Notes: generated from the letters alone by a model not told the origin. A DNA stretch of 32,604 nucleotides from Clostridia bacterium (GCA_017937505.1 JAGBDL010000110.1:1-32604); one strand, 5' to 3'. Positions 8,834 through 15,757 are shown, counted from the first letter of the stretch. Made by a program: numbers and translations.

Positions 8834-9034
8834 ATGCCCGGAAGGCCGCTGCAAAAGGAGCAAAGATTTTCCGTTACAGACAGGATCATCGCGCAGCTCG
8901 AAGCCGGTCAGATTCCATGGCACAAGCCCCGGATCGCATCCGGGCAGGCTGTCAGCCGCAGCACCGGCGAGAAGAAACAGGATCCATTCCTGCGCGATTA
9001 CAGTTGCACGCTTCCGGACGCGTTTGTCAAATGA
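8834..9034 (+). pseudogene. relic of an ArdC-like antirestriction / ssDNA-binding protein, N-terminal end only
   Basis: A 66-codon plus-strand frame contains SVTDRIIAQLEAGQIPWHKP followed by ASGQAVSRSTGEK. This matches the start of the ArdC N-terminal domain family, whose members read roughly TDRIIxxLExGxxPWxKPW, then AVSxxTGxPYSLLN. Similarity stops abruptly after STGEK, and the frame ends 19 codons later in unrelated sequence. Full ArdC-type proteins are hundreds of residues long and travel on conjugative plasmids and integrative elements. I read this as a truncated remnant of such an element, oriented opposite to its neighbours. The match is from memory of the family, not from a search. 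Confidence 0.5.
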
Positions 9035-9082
9035 TCTGCGCAAGGCTGCTGTGTGTCTGCTGCGCCTTAAATCCTCTTGGCA

Positions 9083-9134
9083 CAACAAAAGCAGCGGCAC
9101 TCCGCCAGGAACACCGCTGCTCATTTTGTTTTTT
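9083..9134. terminator. two-way intrinsic terminator after the ROK-SIS gene
   Basis: AGCAGCGG (9090-9097) and CCGCTGCT (9114-9121) form a perfect 8-bp stem around a 16-base loop. A-rich sequence precedes it and TTTTGTTTTTT follows it on the plus strand, so it can act in both directions. On the minus strand it lies about 110 bases past the ROK-SIS stop. Confidence 0.7.
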
Positions 9135-9244
9135 GGAATATGCTGCGATTCAACTTGTTGTCCCATGCCGCATCCGTAAATCAGCAGCACACGAAAGAGT
9201 TCAAATGTTTCCTACGGATGGATTGAACAAAGCGATCCCTTGGA

Positions 9245-10891
9245 TTATGCAAAGAATTTCGCTTCCAGCATGGCGCAGAGGGTGTGGCAAATCGGCACAT
9301 GCATCTCCTGCACTTCAGCCGTACAGTGTCCGGGTACAACGATTGCAGAATCGCAAAGCTGCGCCATGCGTCCGCCCGTTCCGCCCGTGAGACAGATCGC
9401 GCGCATGCCCAGCGCCTTGCCGGCGGCGATTGCAAGCAACACATCCTTCGCGTTTCCGCTGGTGCCGATGCCCAGGAGCACATCGCCCTTGCGTCCATAG
9501 GCAACGGTCTGCTGCGCCATGGAAAGATACGCGCCGCAGTCGTTCTCAGCAGCCGCTGAAACGGCTGCCTGTCGTGTCAGGGCAATCGCAGGCAGGCCCT
9601 GCTGCATGGCCTTGGCGCTGCCGGGCAGTATCGCGTCCATATTCCGGCTGAGCGCTTCAAGCCGGGCGCCATGAAACCGTCGCGGCAGGGAAGATCCCTT
9701 CACCAGTTCTCTGGCAATGCGCTCGCCGTCCGCGCAGCTGCCTTCCTCGCCGCAGATCAGCAGCTTTCCGCCGTCCTGATAGCAGTCCCGCATGATCAGA
9801 TACGTATCCATGATCTGTTCTCTGCATCCTTCAAGCTGCGGATACTGCTCAAACAGGCGATTGTAGTGCGCCATCACCTCGGGCTTCCGCTCGTCTCCGT
9901 GCGTCAGCGGGTCAATTCCCAGGTTATACAAAGCCACCATGATGCTGGCCAAATCCCCGATCGCCTCGCCTGTCTGCGCAGGCACAACCCGAAGCCCCTC
10001 CAGCGAGAAGGGAATGGCTTCCGCCTTCAGCTCGGCTTCCATAGCGGGGCGCAGCAGTTCTTCACAGCGCACAAATATGCTGCCGATCGTCACAACCTCC
10101 GGATTGAAGGCATCCACCAGCATGGCCACCGTCCTGCCCAGCATCCTGCCGATATGATTCCAGAAGCGGATCGCGTCTTCATCCCCACGGCGGGCACAGT
10201 CCGCCATCACCTTGACGTCCAGTTCTTCAATGCTGTTTACATCATTCATCCAGGCAGGGATTTGCCCCCTGCTCATCATGTCCTTCGTCCATGCCATGGC
10301 CTGATGGCGGATCGCCTCGCCGCTGGTGTATCCCTCCACGGAGCCAGCCTTGCCAAACCCCACAGGCCCATCATCCGTCAGGCGAAGGTGGCCAATCTCG
10401 CCGCCCATATCCGTATGACCGCAAAGCAGCCTGCCTTCAACAATCATGCCGCCTCCCATGCCGGTTCCCATCGTCAGGAAGATCATGTTGGAGGTGTTGC
10501 GTCCGGCGCCCAGCTTCCATTCAACCAGGGCACAGGCGTTGGCGTCATTCTGCAGAAAAGCCTGAATGCCATACTTTTCTTCCAGCATGCGGGTCAGCGG
10601 AATGTTCACCCAGCCGCGAAGATGGGGCGGGCACAGCACAATGCCGTGGCGGGCATCGAGCGGGCCGCCGCAGCTGATGCCAATGGCATCAATGTCCCGC
10701 GGGGTCAGCCGATGGGCCGCCAGAATCGCATCAATGCCCTCGCAGAGCTTGCCCCAGGCATAGTCAAATCCCTTGTCAACACATGTGGCAAAACGGATTT
10801 TATCCGTGATCACGATGCCGTGGTTCACCTCGGCCAATAACACGCAGCACTTTGTTCCGCCGATATCCAGGCCAATGTATTTCTTTTCCAT
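9245..10891 (-). CDS. fused ROK-family sugar kinase and GmhA-like SIS isomerase
   Basis: One uninterrupted 548-residue frame joins two enzymes. Residues 1-325 are a ROK sugar kinase, with the phosphate-binding GLDIGGTK (7-14), GISCGGPLD (71-79), catalytic Asp116 in QNDANAC, GTGMGGGMI (142-150) and GEIGH (164-168). Residues about 345-548 are a SIS domain close to sedoheptulose-7-phosphate isomerase, with GGKLLICGEEGS (374-385), KGDVLLGIGTSGN (468-480), LTGGTGG (501-507) and EVQEMHVPICHTLC (526-539). The expected products are a sugar phosphate made by the first half and isomerised by the second. Two departures from the families are visible. The usual CxCGxxGC zinc cluster of ROK proteins is replaced by GFGKAGS (178-184), and the SIS position usually held by a metal-binding histidine is Arg391. 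The start ATG 10891 has GGGAGGAA upstream. It is the only intact gene of its locus. Confidence 0.88.
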   Translation of the reverse strand: MEKKYIGLDIGGTKCCVLLAEVNHGIVITDKIRFATCVDKGFDYAWGKLCEGIDAILAAHRLTPRDIDAIGISCGGPLDARHGIVLCPPHLRGWVNIPLTRMLEEKYGIQAFLQNDANACALVEWKLGAGRNTSNMIFLTMGTGMGGGMIVEGRLLCGHTDMGGEIGHLRLTDDGPVGFGKAGSVEGYTSGEAIRHQAMAWTKDMMSRGQIPAWMNDVNSIEELDVKVMADCARRGDEDAIRFWNHIGRMLGRTVAMLVDAFNPEVVTIGSIFVRCEELLRPAMEAELKAEAIPFSLEGLRVVPAQTGEAIGDLASIMVALYNLGIDPLTHGDERKPEVMAHYNRLFEQYPQLEGCREQIMDTYLIMRDCYQDGGKLLICGEEGSCADGERIARELVKGSSLPRRFHGARLEALSRNMDAILPGSAKAMQQGLPAIALTRQAAVSAAAENDCGAYLSMAQQTVAYGRKGDVLLGIGTSGNAKDVLLAIAAGKALGMRAICLTGGTGGRMAQLCDSAIVVPGHCTAEVQEMHVPICHTLCAMLEAKFFA

Positions 10892-10950
10892 AGAGGATTC
10901 CTCCCATTCTGCAATCATCCGCATCCATGAATGCCGTTTCCCCAAGCCGA

Positions 10951-11780
10951 TTACAGCGCCTCATGCACCATCTCCGGGCCATCGGCGGTATAGCAAACCT
11001 CTCCGCGCATCGTTTTCAGAGAGAAACGCAGGCTGCAGCAGCTCGCATACTTGCGCCAGGTGAATTCGATCTCTCCGTTTTCCTCATAGCGATCAAAGAA
11101 ATCCCCGCTGAAGGCAGGGTGCCTCCGCTTCAGCCGGATCAGGCGAATCACGCGCTGCACCTCGGGCCGCGTTTTTTCGCCACATAGCCCACCGCGTCAA
11201 GACGGATATACCGGATCCCGTGAGCCTGCATGTCATCGAGCAGATCCGTAAAGTAGGCCCGAACCTGGGGGCAGGTGATGTCCAGGTCGATCTGTTCAGA
11301 CGGATCCGTCGCGCCAAAGGTCGTCCACAGTGTGACCTTCCGTCCATCCTTGCGGGTATACGTGGAGTAGTGACACGAGCGGCGCAGCAGCACAGCCTTC
11401 TCTTCCCCGAGCGTAGGCGGCGCATCACCCCACACCTTCTGCGGCGTGATGAAAAAATCGGCGTAGGCGGAATCATCGCCCTTTTCCAGGTAATCCCTGA
11501 AGAACGGCGAAAGCCGCGATACATGATCGACCATGATGTTAAGCATCACATCATAGTCCCTGGCCAGCGCAGCCATATCATCCCAGGTGCCAAAGGACGG
11601 TTCTATCACCGCGTAATCGATAGGTGCAAAGCCGCGGTCGCCGGACGAAAGAAAGGGAGGCAACACATGCACGCCCGTAAACAGCCCGCTGAGCGAATGA
11701 TTCAGCACCTGATGAAGGGCGGCAAGGCTTCCGCCCATGGAGTCTGCATAGGTGATCAGCTATACCTGATTCCGTTCCAT
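10951..11780 (-). pseudogene. sucrose phosphorylase-like GH13 enzyme, inactivated
   Basis: The intact relatives are GH13 subfamily 18 phosphorylases of roughly 490 residues that cleave sucrose or a related glucoside with phosphate. Three lesions are visible. The natural start ATG 11780 reads MERNQV and then an in-frame TAG (11762-11760), exactly where relatives have glutamine before LITYADSMGG. From there the frame is good for about 200 residues (HVLPPFLSSGDRGFAP, FGTWDDM, VDHVSR, DPSEQIDLD) up to the catalytic nucleophile in RLDAVGYVAKK. At about 11165-11185 the sequence jumps out of frame to the C-terminal end of the enzyme (EVQRVIRLIRLKRRHPAF), so roughly 220 codons are deleted and the frame shifts. 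It ends at TAA 10953-10951, 59 bp before the ROK-SIS start. Confidence 0.85.
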
Positions 11781-11801
11781 AAAACCATTCCTTTGTGATC
11801 A

Positions 11802-12047
11802 TTAAACCGATTGCCGGATAATCAGCTTGTGAGCAACGATGATATTCCGCTCATCGGAGGTTTTTCGGATGATGTCAATCAGAAGATTGACAGATTCTCT
11901 GCCCAAAGCAATACGATCCTGCGCAACCGTGGTAAGCGGCCCAGGGACATATCCGCTCAACGTGATCTTGTCAAAGCCGATGATGTCCACTTCTCTGCCC
12001 ACGGCACTCCGATGAGCCAGCAGAGCGGTTTCCGCACCGACGGCCAT
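11802..12047 (-). pseudogene. LacI/GalR-family regulator, C-terminal fragment
   Basis: About 80 codons encode the end of a LacI-type sugar-binding domain: AVGAETALLAHRSAVGREVDIIGFD, then LSGYVPGPLTTVAQDRIALGRESVNLL and a C-terminal VAHKLIIRQSV. The DNA-binding headpiece and most of the sensor domain are missing. Just upstream the expected ANDLMAVGA can be restored by adding one A and one T (GCCATGATTGATG against GCCAATGATTTGATG), so two single-base losses broke the frame before the large deletion or after it. The fragment abuts a GH38 stub, and the two share TGATG. It would have regulated the neighbouring sugar genes when whole. Confidence 0.75.
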
Positions 12048-12190
12048 CAATCATGGCGATAGGCTTTTCTATGGTCAGCAGCTAGTACAGAACGGAATGC
12101 TGCACGGGCCGCTTCATATCCATCCTGCCAGCGCCACAGCCAGACCGGATCCAGATGCGCGTTGCCGATCATATAGCGCACCTTCTTCAT
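12047..12190 (-). pseudogene. alpha-mannosidase (GH38) N-terminal stub
   Basis: A 47-codon frame from ATG 12190 reads the start of a GH38 enzyme: YMIGNAHLDPVWLWRWQDGY, then EAARAAFRSVL. The HLDPVWLW and RSxL positions match the catalytic-domain opening of bacterial alpha-mannosidases and mannosylglycerate hydrolases, which are about 900-1000 residues long. Similarity stops after about residue 36, and the frame runs into LacI-derived sequence and a TGA. A deletion therefore removed almost the whole enzyme and the front of the regulator. A promoter-like sequence still stands upstream (12221-12251), and AGAGG precedes the start. Confidence 0.75.
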
Positions 12191-12220
12191 GACAAGACCT
12201 CTTCATGGTTACTGATGCAC

Positions 12221-12251
12221 ATAATATGCAGCAAGTCTCAACTTTTGTCAA
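12221..12251 (-). promoter_or_regulatory. promoter-like sequence of the decayed sugar locus
   Basis: TTGACA (12251-12246) and TATTAT (12226-12221) lie 19 bases apart on the minus strand, 31 bases before the GH38 stub start. The spacing is long, so the promoter may be weak. If it is active, it could still transcribe the ROK-SIS gene through the remnants. Confidence 0.4.
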
Positions 12252-12426
12252 TAGATATGAAGCAGTGTTGTCATTTTTCTCCGCGAAACCCATCAAGTCG
12301 CTTCACCATCGTATCCGGCAACGATTCCTTACCTATAGCCCCTTCAAGTCGCGGCTTTCATCGGCGGTTATTGTCAGTTTTCGTCCCCATCTGTTCCGGA
12401 TCTTCATCAAGCACACCTCATTTCAA
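12252..12426. other. intergenic stretch without recognisable gene
   Basis: This stretch lies between the promoter of the decayed locus and the rnpB terminator. Short minus-strand open pieces are interrupted by stops and match nothing I recognise. They may be further debris of the decayed locus. Confidence 0.4.
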
Positions 12427-12484
12427 TAAAAAGCCAGGCCCATCGCTTGAAGAAATCTCCGAAACAATGGGTCTGGCTCTTTTT
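12427..12484 (-). terminator. terminator of rnpB
   Basis: AGCCAGGCCCAT (12432-12443) pairs with ATGGGTCTGGCT (12467-12478) with one wobble, flanked by A-rich and T-rich runs on both sides. It lies about 30 bases past the 3' end of RNase P RNA on the minus strand and can work in either direction. Confidence 0.8.
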
Positions 12485-12510
12485 CAGGTATATCAGGTTC
12501 TTTCAAAAAT

Positions 12511-12852
12511 GTCTGTGAGCGTTGCCTGTAAGCCGAGTTCTGTAATCGGCGGTCATCTATCTAGACCCGTTGTTGCCAACGGGTTCAAGCGAAATCCTGA
12601 GAGCTCGACGGGCCGTCTCAAACGCTCTTTCGTTTCTTGCTGCGAGTGGGGTTTACATCGCGGACGAGTCGCCAGGCCGCGGGTGAGCTCTTACCTCACC
12701 TTTCCACCCTTACACGCCTTGCGGCGTGCGGTATCTCTCTGTTGCACTTTCCCTGGGGTCGCCCCCGCCGGGCGTTACCCGGCACTCTGCCCTATGCAGC
12801 TCGGACTTTCCTCACACCTTCCGGCGCGCGGCCGCCCGGCAGCCTCACAAAC
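12511..12852 (-). ncRNA. rnpB: RNase P RNA (bacterial type A)
   Basis: This is the catalytic RNA that removes 5' leaders from precursor tRNAs. On the minus strand the conserved GAGGAAAGTCCGAGCT (12813-12798) is followed by GGGAAAGTGCAACAGAGAG and GGTGGAAAGGTGAGGTAAGAGCTCACC (read in two parts). The 3' conserved region TAGATAGATGACCGCC and ACAGAACTCGGCTTA comes after that. The 5' GTTTGTGAG and 3' CTCACAGAC ends pair to form helix P1, which sets the ends within a few bases. A perfect consensus promoter and a downstream hairpin terminator frame it. The helix layout looks like the ancestral type A, but I did not fold it. Confidence 0.96.
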
Positions 12853-12858
12853 GGTCGG

Positions 12859-12887
12859 ATTATATCACATTTTGCAGCGCTTGTCAA
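12859..12887 (-). promoter_or_regulatory. rnpB: consensus promoter of rnpB
   Basis: TTGACA (12887-12882), a 17-base spacer and TATAAT (12864-12859) match the sigma-A consensus in all twelve positions. Initiation is expected near 12852. The -35 box overlaps the TGA stop codon of the upstream DUF5655 gene. Confidence 0.92.
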
Positions 12888-13237
12888 CGGCGGGACAGCG
12901 CGATGAGCGAGAGCAGCTCCTCATCGATCGCATCCGCATCCTGAAGATGGATGTGCGCGGTATACCGGCTTTTTGAAACGGGCACCACCATAGCAAACCG
13001 CGGATGCTCCGCCGCCTGCCGCAGGCTGATGCTCAGCCACAGGCCCGCCATGTGCTTTCTGGGTGGGAAAGAGACGTACAGATACGGCTTGGGATCATCA
13101 AAGGCGATGCACGTCTTCATCACGCGCAGGCCCGTGTCCGGCCAGCGCGCGAGCACCCGCTCCCTCAGCGCCTCAAACAGCGCCCACGCCTCGGACTTCC
13201 CCGCAAAGAATGCGTCGATCTGCGCGATGACGTCCAT
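12884..13237 (-). CDS. DUF5655 family protein
   Basis: A 117-residue soluble protein that I recognise as the DUF5655 family, whose biochemical function is unknown. Typical stretches are IDAFFAGKSEAWALFEAL at the N-terminus, VMKTCIAFDDPKPYLYVSFP in the middle, and AMVVPVSKSRYTAHIHL then ID-EELLSLI near the end. I start it at ATG 13237, because AGGAAGGAG lies six bases upstream. A GTG six codons earlier would place that site inside the gene. It sits between the terminator of the zinc-ribbon gene and rnpB. I see no clear promoter of its own, so it may rely on read-through. Confidence 0.75.
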   Translation of the reverse strand: MDVIAQIDAFFAGKSEAWALFEALRERVLARWPDTGLRVMKTCIAFDDPKPYLYVSFPPRKHMAGLWLSISLRQAAEHPRFAMVVPVSKSRYTAHIHLQDADAIDEELLSLIALSRR

Positions 13238-13266
13238 ATGGTTCTCCTTCCTCACGATACCGCGGA

Positions 13267-13291
13267 CAGAAAAAGCGGACCGAAGCCCGCT
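13267..13291 (-). terminator. terminator after the trmK-nif3/zinc-ribbon unit
   Basis: On the minus strand AGCGGGC, a TTCG tetraloop and GTCCGCT (13291-13274, one wobble) are followed by TTTTT-like sequence to about 13267. It lies about 100 bases past the zinc-ribbon gene stop. The bases between (13292-13388) hold nothing I recognise. Confidence 0.7.
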
Positions 13292-13388
13292 CTTCTTGAC
13301 GCATAGAAAACCGCGTAAAACCGTGCAGTGGGCACCGATCCTCCTGATTGGCCAAAGCCCTTCGGAAGCGGAAACAGCCGCAGTCCGC

Positions 13389-14096
13389 TTATTTCACCAG
13401 GATGATGCGGCCGCAGTTCTCGCACTCCACGTACGGCTGGCCGCTGCGCACCTTGTCCTTGTCCGCAGCGGAAAGCTGCATGTTGCAGCCGCCGCAGCGG
13501 TCGTCATGCAGACGCGTGATGGGCATCGCCGCATGGCGCTTAATCGACTTGTACTTCTCAATCAGCGCCGGATCGATGCTCTCCGCCTCCTTGGCCACTT
13601 TCTTCTTGAGCTCGTCGAGCTTGACGGAGGCCGTCTTGAACTCCTCGTCGTAGATGACCTTGATGCGGTCAAACTCTGCGCGGGCCTTGGCGGCGCGCAC
13701 GCGCACCTCGCGCTGCTGGCGGTCGCGCGCCTCGCTGTCCTTGCGCATCTTGGCCAGCTCCGACTCATAGCGGGAGATGGTGGTCAGCAGCTTCTGGATG
13801 GACGCGATCTGCTTCTTCGCCTCCTCGAGATCCTGCGGACGGTTCGCCTCAAAGTTCGCCGTCGCCTCGGCCACAGAGCCGTTCAGGCGCGTGATCTCAT
13901 CCGCCAGCGCTTCCATACGGTCGCTCATGATCTCCACGTCCGACTCAATCTTCTTGAGGACGCTCTGCTGCTCCAGCAGGAATTCGCGATGCTTGAGCAG
14001 CTCCTTGCGGTTGCTGCTTGCGCGCATCTCCTTCTCATACTGATCCAGCTCCATGTCAACCTGCTGGTACTGCCACAAAAGTTCGTACTGATGCAA
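13389..14096 (-). CDS. coiled-coil protein with C4-type zinc ribbon
   Basis: A 235-residue protein. Most of it (about residues 15-180) is a charged helical coiled coil, and it ends in a zinc ribbon with CGGC and CENC pairs (DRCGGCNMQLSA, then VECENCGRIILVK). The family (Pfam zf-RING_7 / C4-type zinc ribbon) is widespread beside nif3 and trmK genes. It is suspected to bind nucleic acid, but its role is unproven. Translation begins with TTG at 14096-14094, supported by GGAGGG at proper spacing; no ATG or GTG in frame fits. It follows trmK-nif3 by 19 bp. Confidence 0.87.
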   Translation of the reverse strand: MHQYELLWQYQQVDMELDQYEKEMRASSNRKELLKHREFLLEQQSVLKKIESDVEIMSDRMEALADEITRLNGSVAEATANFEANRPQDLEEAKKQIASIQKLLTTISRYESELAKMRKDSEARDRQQREVRVRAAKARAEFDRIKVIYDEEFKTASVKLDELKKKVAKEAESIDPALIEKYKSIKRHAAMPITRLHDDRCGGCNMQLSAADKDKVRSGQPYVECENCGRIILVK

Positions 14097-14115
14097 AATC
14101 AGGCCCTCCTTATCC

Positions 14116-15579
14116 TCAACGCCCGAAGGGATTTCCCTTGGAGCAAAAAACCGTTACATTATATTTTAGCGCATCACAGGCATTTTGTAAAGCATTGGCC
14201 ATCACTTCACAGGCAGGATTTTCCGTTTCAAAGTGTCCCGCCTCGATCACGCACATGCCGCTATCCATCGCCTCCAGCGCGACGTGATGCTTGATCTCGC
14301 CGGTGATGAAGCAGTCCGCGCCCAGCGCAGCGGCCTCCGGAAAGAGACTTCCGCCCGCGCCGGAGCAGCAGCCTAGCGTTCTGACCGGCGTATTCGCGCC
14401 GCCGTATGCCCGCACAACGGCATGCAGCTTTCTCTGCGCCCGCGCGCACAGATCGCCAAAGGTCGTGCCTGCCTCCACGTCGCCCACGCGAATGCAGCCC
14501 TCGCCGCGCACATTTTGGGCGCCCATCTGTGCCAGCAGCGTGTCGTTCACGCCGCCCGGCGCGCTGTCAAAATTCGTGTGCGCGGCGATGTGCGCGATGC
14601 CGTTTTCCGCCAGCGCGAGCAGCAGCCTGCCCTCGCGGTCAGCGTCCGTCATGCGCCTGCGCGCGTCCATCATGATTGGGTGATGCGTGACGATCGCCTG
14701 CGCGCCCAGCGCCTTTGCTTCTTCGATCACGCCGTCCGTCAGATCCAGCGCCGTCAGCACGCGCGTGACGCCTCTGTCTGCGTATCCCATAAGCAGGCCG
14801 ACGTTGTCCCAATCCTCTGCCAGCTCATATGGCGCGATTTCGCCGACCAGCCGTTCCAGCTCCTTCACCGTGCATGCGTTCACATTCATCGCCTCCGCCA
14901 TCCATTCAAGTTCCCGGCTGCTGACTGCCCTGCGGGCACGCGCCTTGTCGGAACAAAGCGCCGCCGTCTGCTCCATCTCGCGCACGCGCACGCTGCGCTG
15001 CCAGGCAAAGTATGCCCGCTGCCCCTCGTCCTTCATGCCGCAGACCGCCGTGCCCAGCAGCGCCTCGCGCTCATCCAGACGGCGTATCTCGTCCGCTCTG
15101 GCCAGCATCGTCACATAGCGCCGTCCTGCCGCGCGGGAGAAGACCTCTCTTTCCACGGCAAAGCCCATCTCGGCCAGCCCGCTGCGCAGCAGCGGCAGAT
15201 CGACATTCGCCTGCAGAATCAGCGATGCGCTGCCGATCCGCTCCCGGCCCTCGCGGAGAATCCGGAGGATTGTCTCCGCGCCCATGCCCGCGATCACGAT
15301 GGCCTGCACCGGCCGGTCAATGCCCGCCAGCCCGTCAGCCTGCACGACAAGCGCACGATTCTGCAGCCCGGACGTCGCCAGCAGGCGCTTCGCTTTCTCA
15401 AGCGATGGGCCGCTCACGTCGCTGGCAATCATGAAAAGCCGGCTGCACCGCTCGAGCAGATGCGCCGTCAGCTGCCCGTGATCGCAGCCGATATCCGCCG
15501 CGCAGGGGCTTTCGCAGCCCGCCACGGCCTCCAGCACCAGCTCCGCCATCGCGCCGAGCCGCTCGTCCAGCTGAACCAT
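14116..15579 (-). CDS. fusion of tRNA adenine-22 N1-methyltransferase (TrmK) and Nif3-like metal protein
   Basis: This 487-residue frame carries two proteins that are usually separate neighbours (yqfN and yqfO in Bacillus). Residues 1-228 are TrmK, which methylates A22 of tRNAs using S-adenosylmethionine: AADIGCDHGQL (27-37), SDVSGPSLEKAK (53-64), VIAGMGAETI (95-104) and a helical C-terminal part. Residues 231-487 are a short Nif3/YbgI-type protein with a two-metal site: WDNVGLLMG (257-265), VTHHP (297-301), HTNFD (334-338) and AGHFETE (447-453). The Nif3 half lacks the extra inserted domain of YqfO. At the joint Met231 (ATG at 14889) is preceded by GGAGG only two bases away, so a separate internal start is conceivable though poorly spaced. 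Start ATG 15579 has GGAGGGGG upstream. Confidence 0.88.
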   Translation of the reverse strand: MVQLDERLGAMAELVLEAVAGCESPCAADIGCDHGQLTAHLLERCSRLFMIASDVSGPSLEKAKRLLATSGLQNRALVVQADGLAGIDRPVQAIVIAGMGAETILRILREGRERIGSASLILQANVDLPLLRSGLAEMGFAVEREVFSRAAGRRYVTMLARADEIRRLDEREALLGTAVCGMKDEGQRAYFAWQRSVRVREMEQTAALCSDKARARRAVSSRELEWMAEAMNVNACTVKELERLVGEIAPYELAEDWDNVGLLMGYADRGVTRVLTALDLTDGVIEEAKALGAQAIVTHHPIMMDARRRMTDADREGRLLLALAENGIAHIAAHTNFDSAPGGVNDTLLAQMGAQNVRGEGCIRVGDVEAGTTFGDLCARAQRKLHAVVRAYGGANTPVRTLGCCSGAGGSLFPEAAALGADCFITGEIKHHVALEAMDSGMCVIEAGHFETENPACEVMANALQNACDALKYNVTVFCSKGNPFGR

Positions 15580-15615
15580 GTGCCCCCTCCTTTACGCTTG
15601 TTCTCAAAGAAATCA

Positions 15616-15683
15616 GGAAACGATGGGCTGCCGCCCAAACCTGCTTGGGGATTTCATCCCCAAACCCCTTCATCGCTTCGCGC
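15616..15683 (-). repeat. two-hairpin repeat, copy A, in the leader of trmK-nif3
   Basis: On the minus strand this begins GCGCGAAGCGATGAAGGGG. Hairpin TTGGGGAT-gaa-ATCCCCAA follows (15663-15645), then AGCAGGTT, then hairpin TGGGC-ggca-GCCCA (15637-15624) and TCGTTTCC. Copy B upstream of dgt has the same flanks and layout but different paired bases in the stems. It lies 36 bases before the start codon. Confidence 0.7.
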
Positions 15684-15710
15684 CTGTATTCAGCTTTTGA
15701 AGTCAATAGA

Positions 15711-15719
15711 ATCATAACA
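15711..15719 (-). promoter_or_regulatory. possible extended -10 promoter of trmK-nif3
   Basis: TGTTATGAT (15719-15711) fits an extended -10 element just after the rpoD terminator, with no good -35 box. A start near 15704 would put repeat copy A in the untranslated leader. Confidence 0.35.
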
Positions 15720-15723
15720 GGTC

Positions 15724-15750
15724 AAAAAACGAGGGACTTTCGCCCCTCGA
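15724..15750 (-). terminator. terminator of rpoD
   Basis: CGAGGG (15749-15744) pairs with CCCTCG (15735-15730) around an 8-base loop and is followed by six Ts on the minus strand. It begins eight bases after the rpoD stop codon. It should end the dgt-dnaG-rpoD transcript. Confidence 0.85.
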
Positions 15751-15757
15751 TCATCGA

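Larger units (their letters stand above)
8751..9244. other. 494-bp intergenic stretch between the glycan operon and the ROK-SIS gene
   Basis: This gap contains the glycan operon promoter (8794-8823), a decayed ArdC-like fragment on the plus strand (8834-9034) and a two-way terminator hairpin (9083-9134). I see no intact gene in it. A minus-strand open frame across 8795-9190 has no recognisable family and runs through the terminator and the relic, so I do not call it. Confidence 0.6.

Noticed and set aside
8795-9190. A 131-codon minus-strand frame upstream of the glycosyltransferase operon
   Set aside because: It passes through the operon promoter, the ArdC-like relic and the terminator hairpin, and matches no family.
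11760-11762. Possible recoding of TAG as glutamine in the phosphorylase-like gene
   Set aside because: Intact neighbouring genes give no sign of TAG readthrough, and the same gene also has a deletion and frameshift, so simple inactivation explains it.
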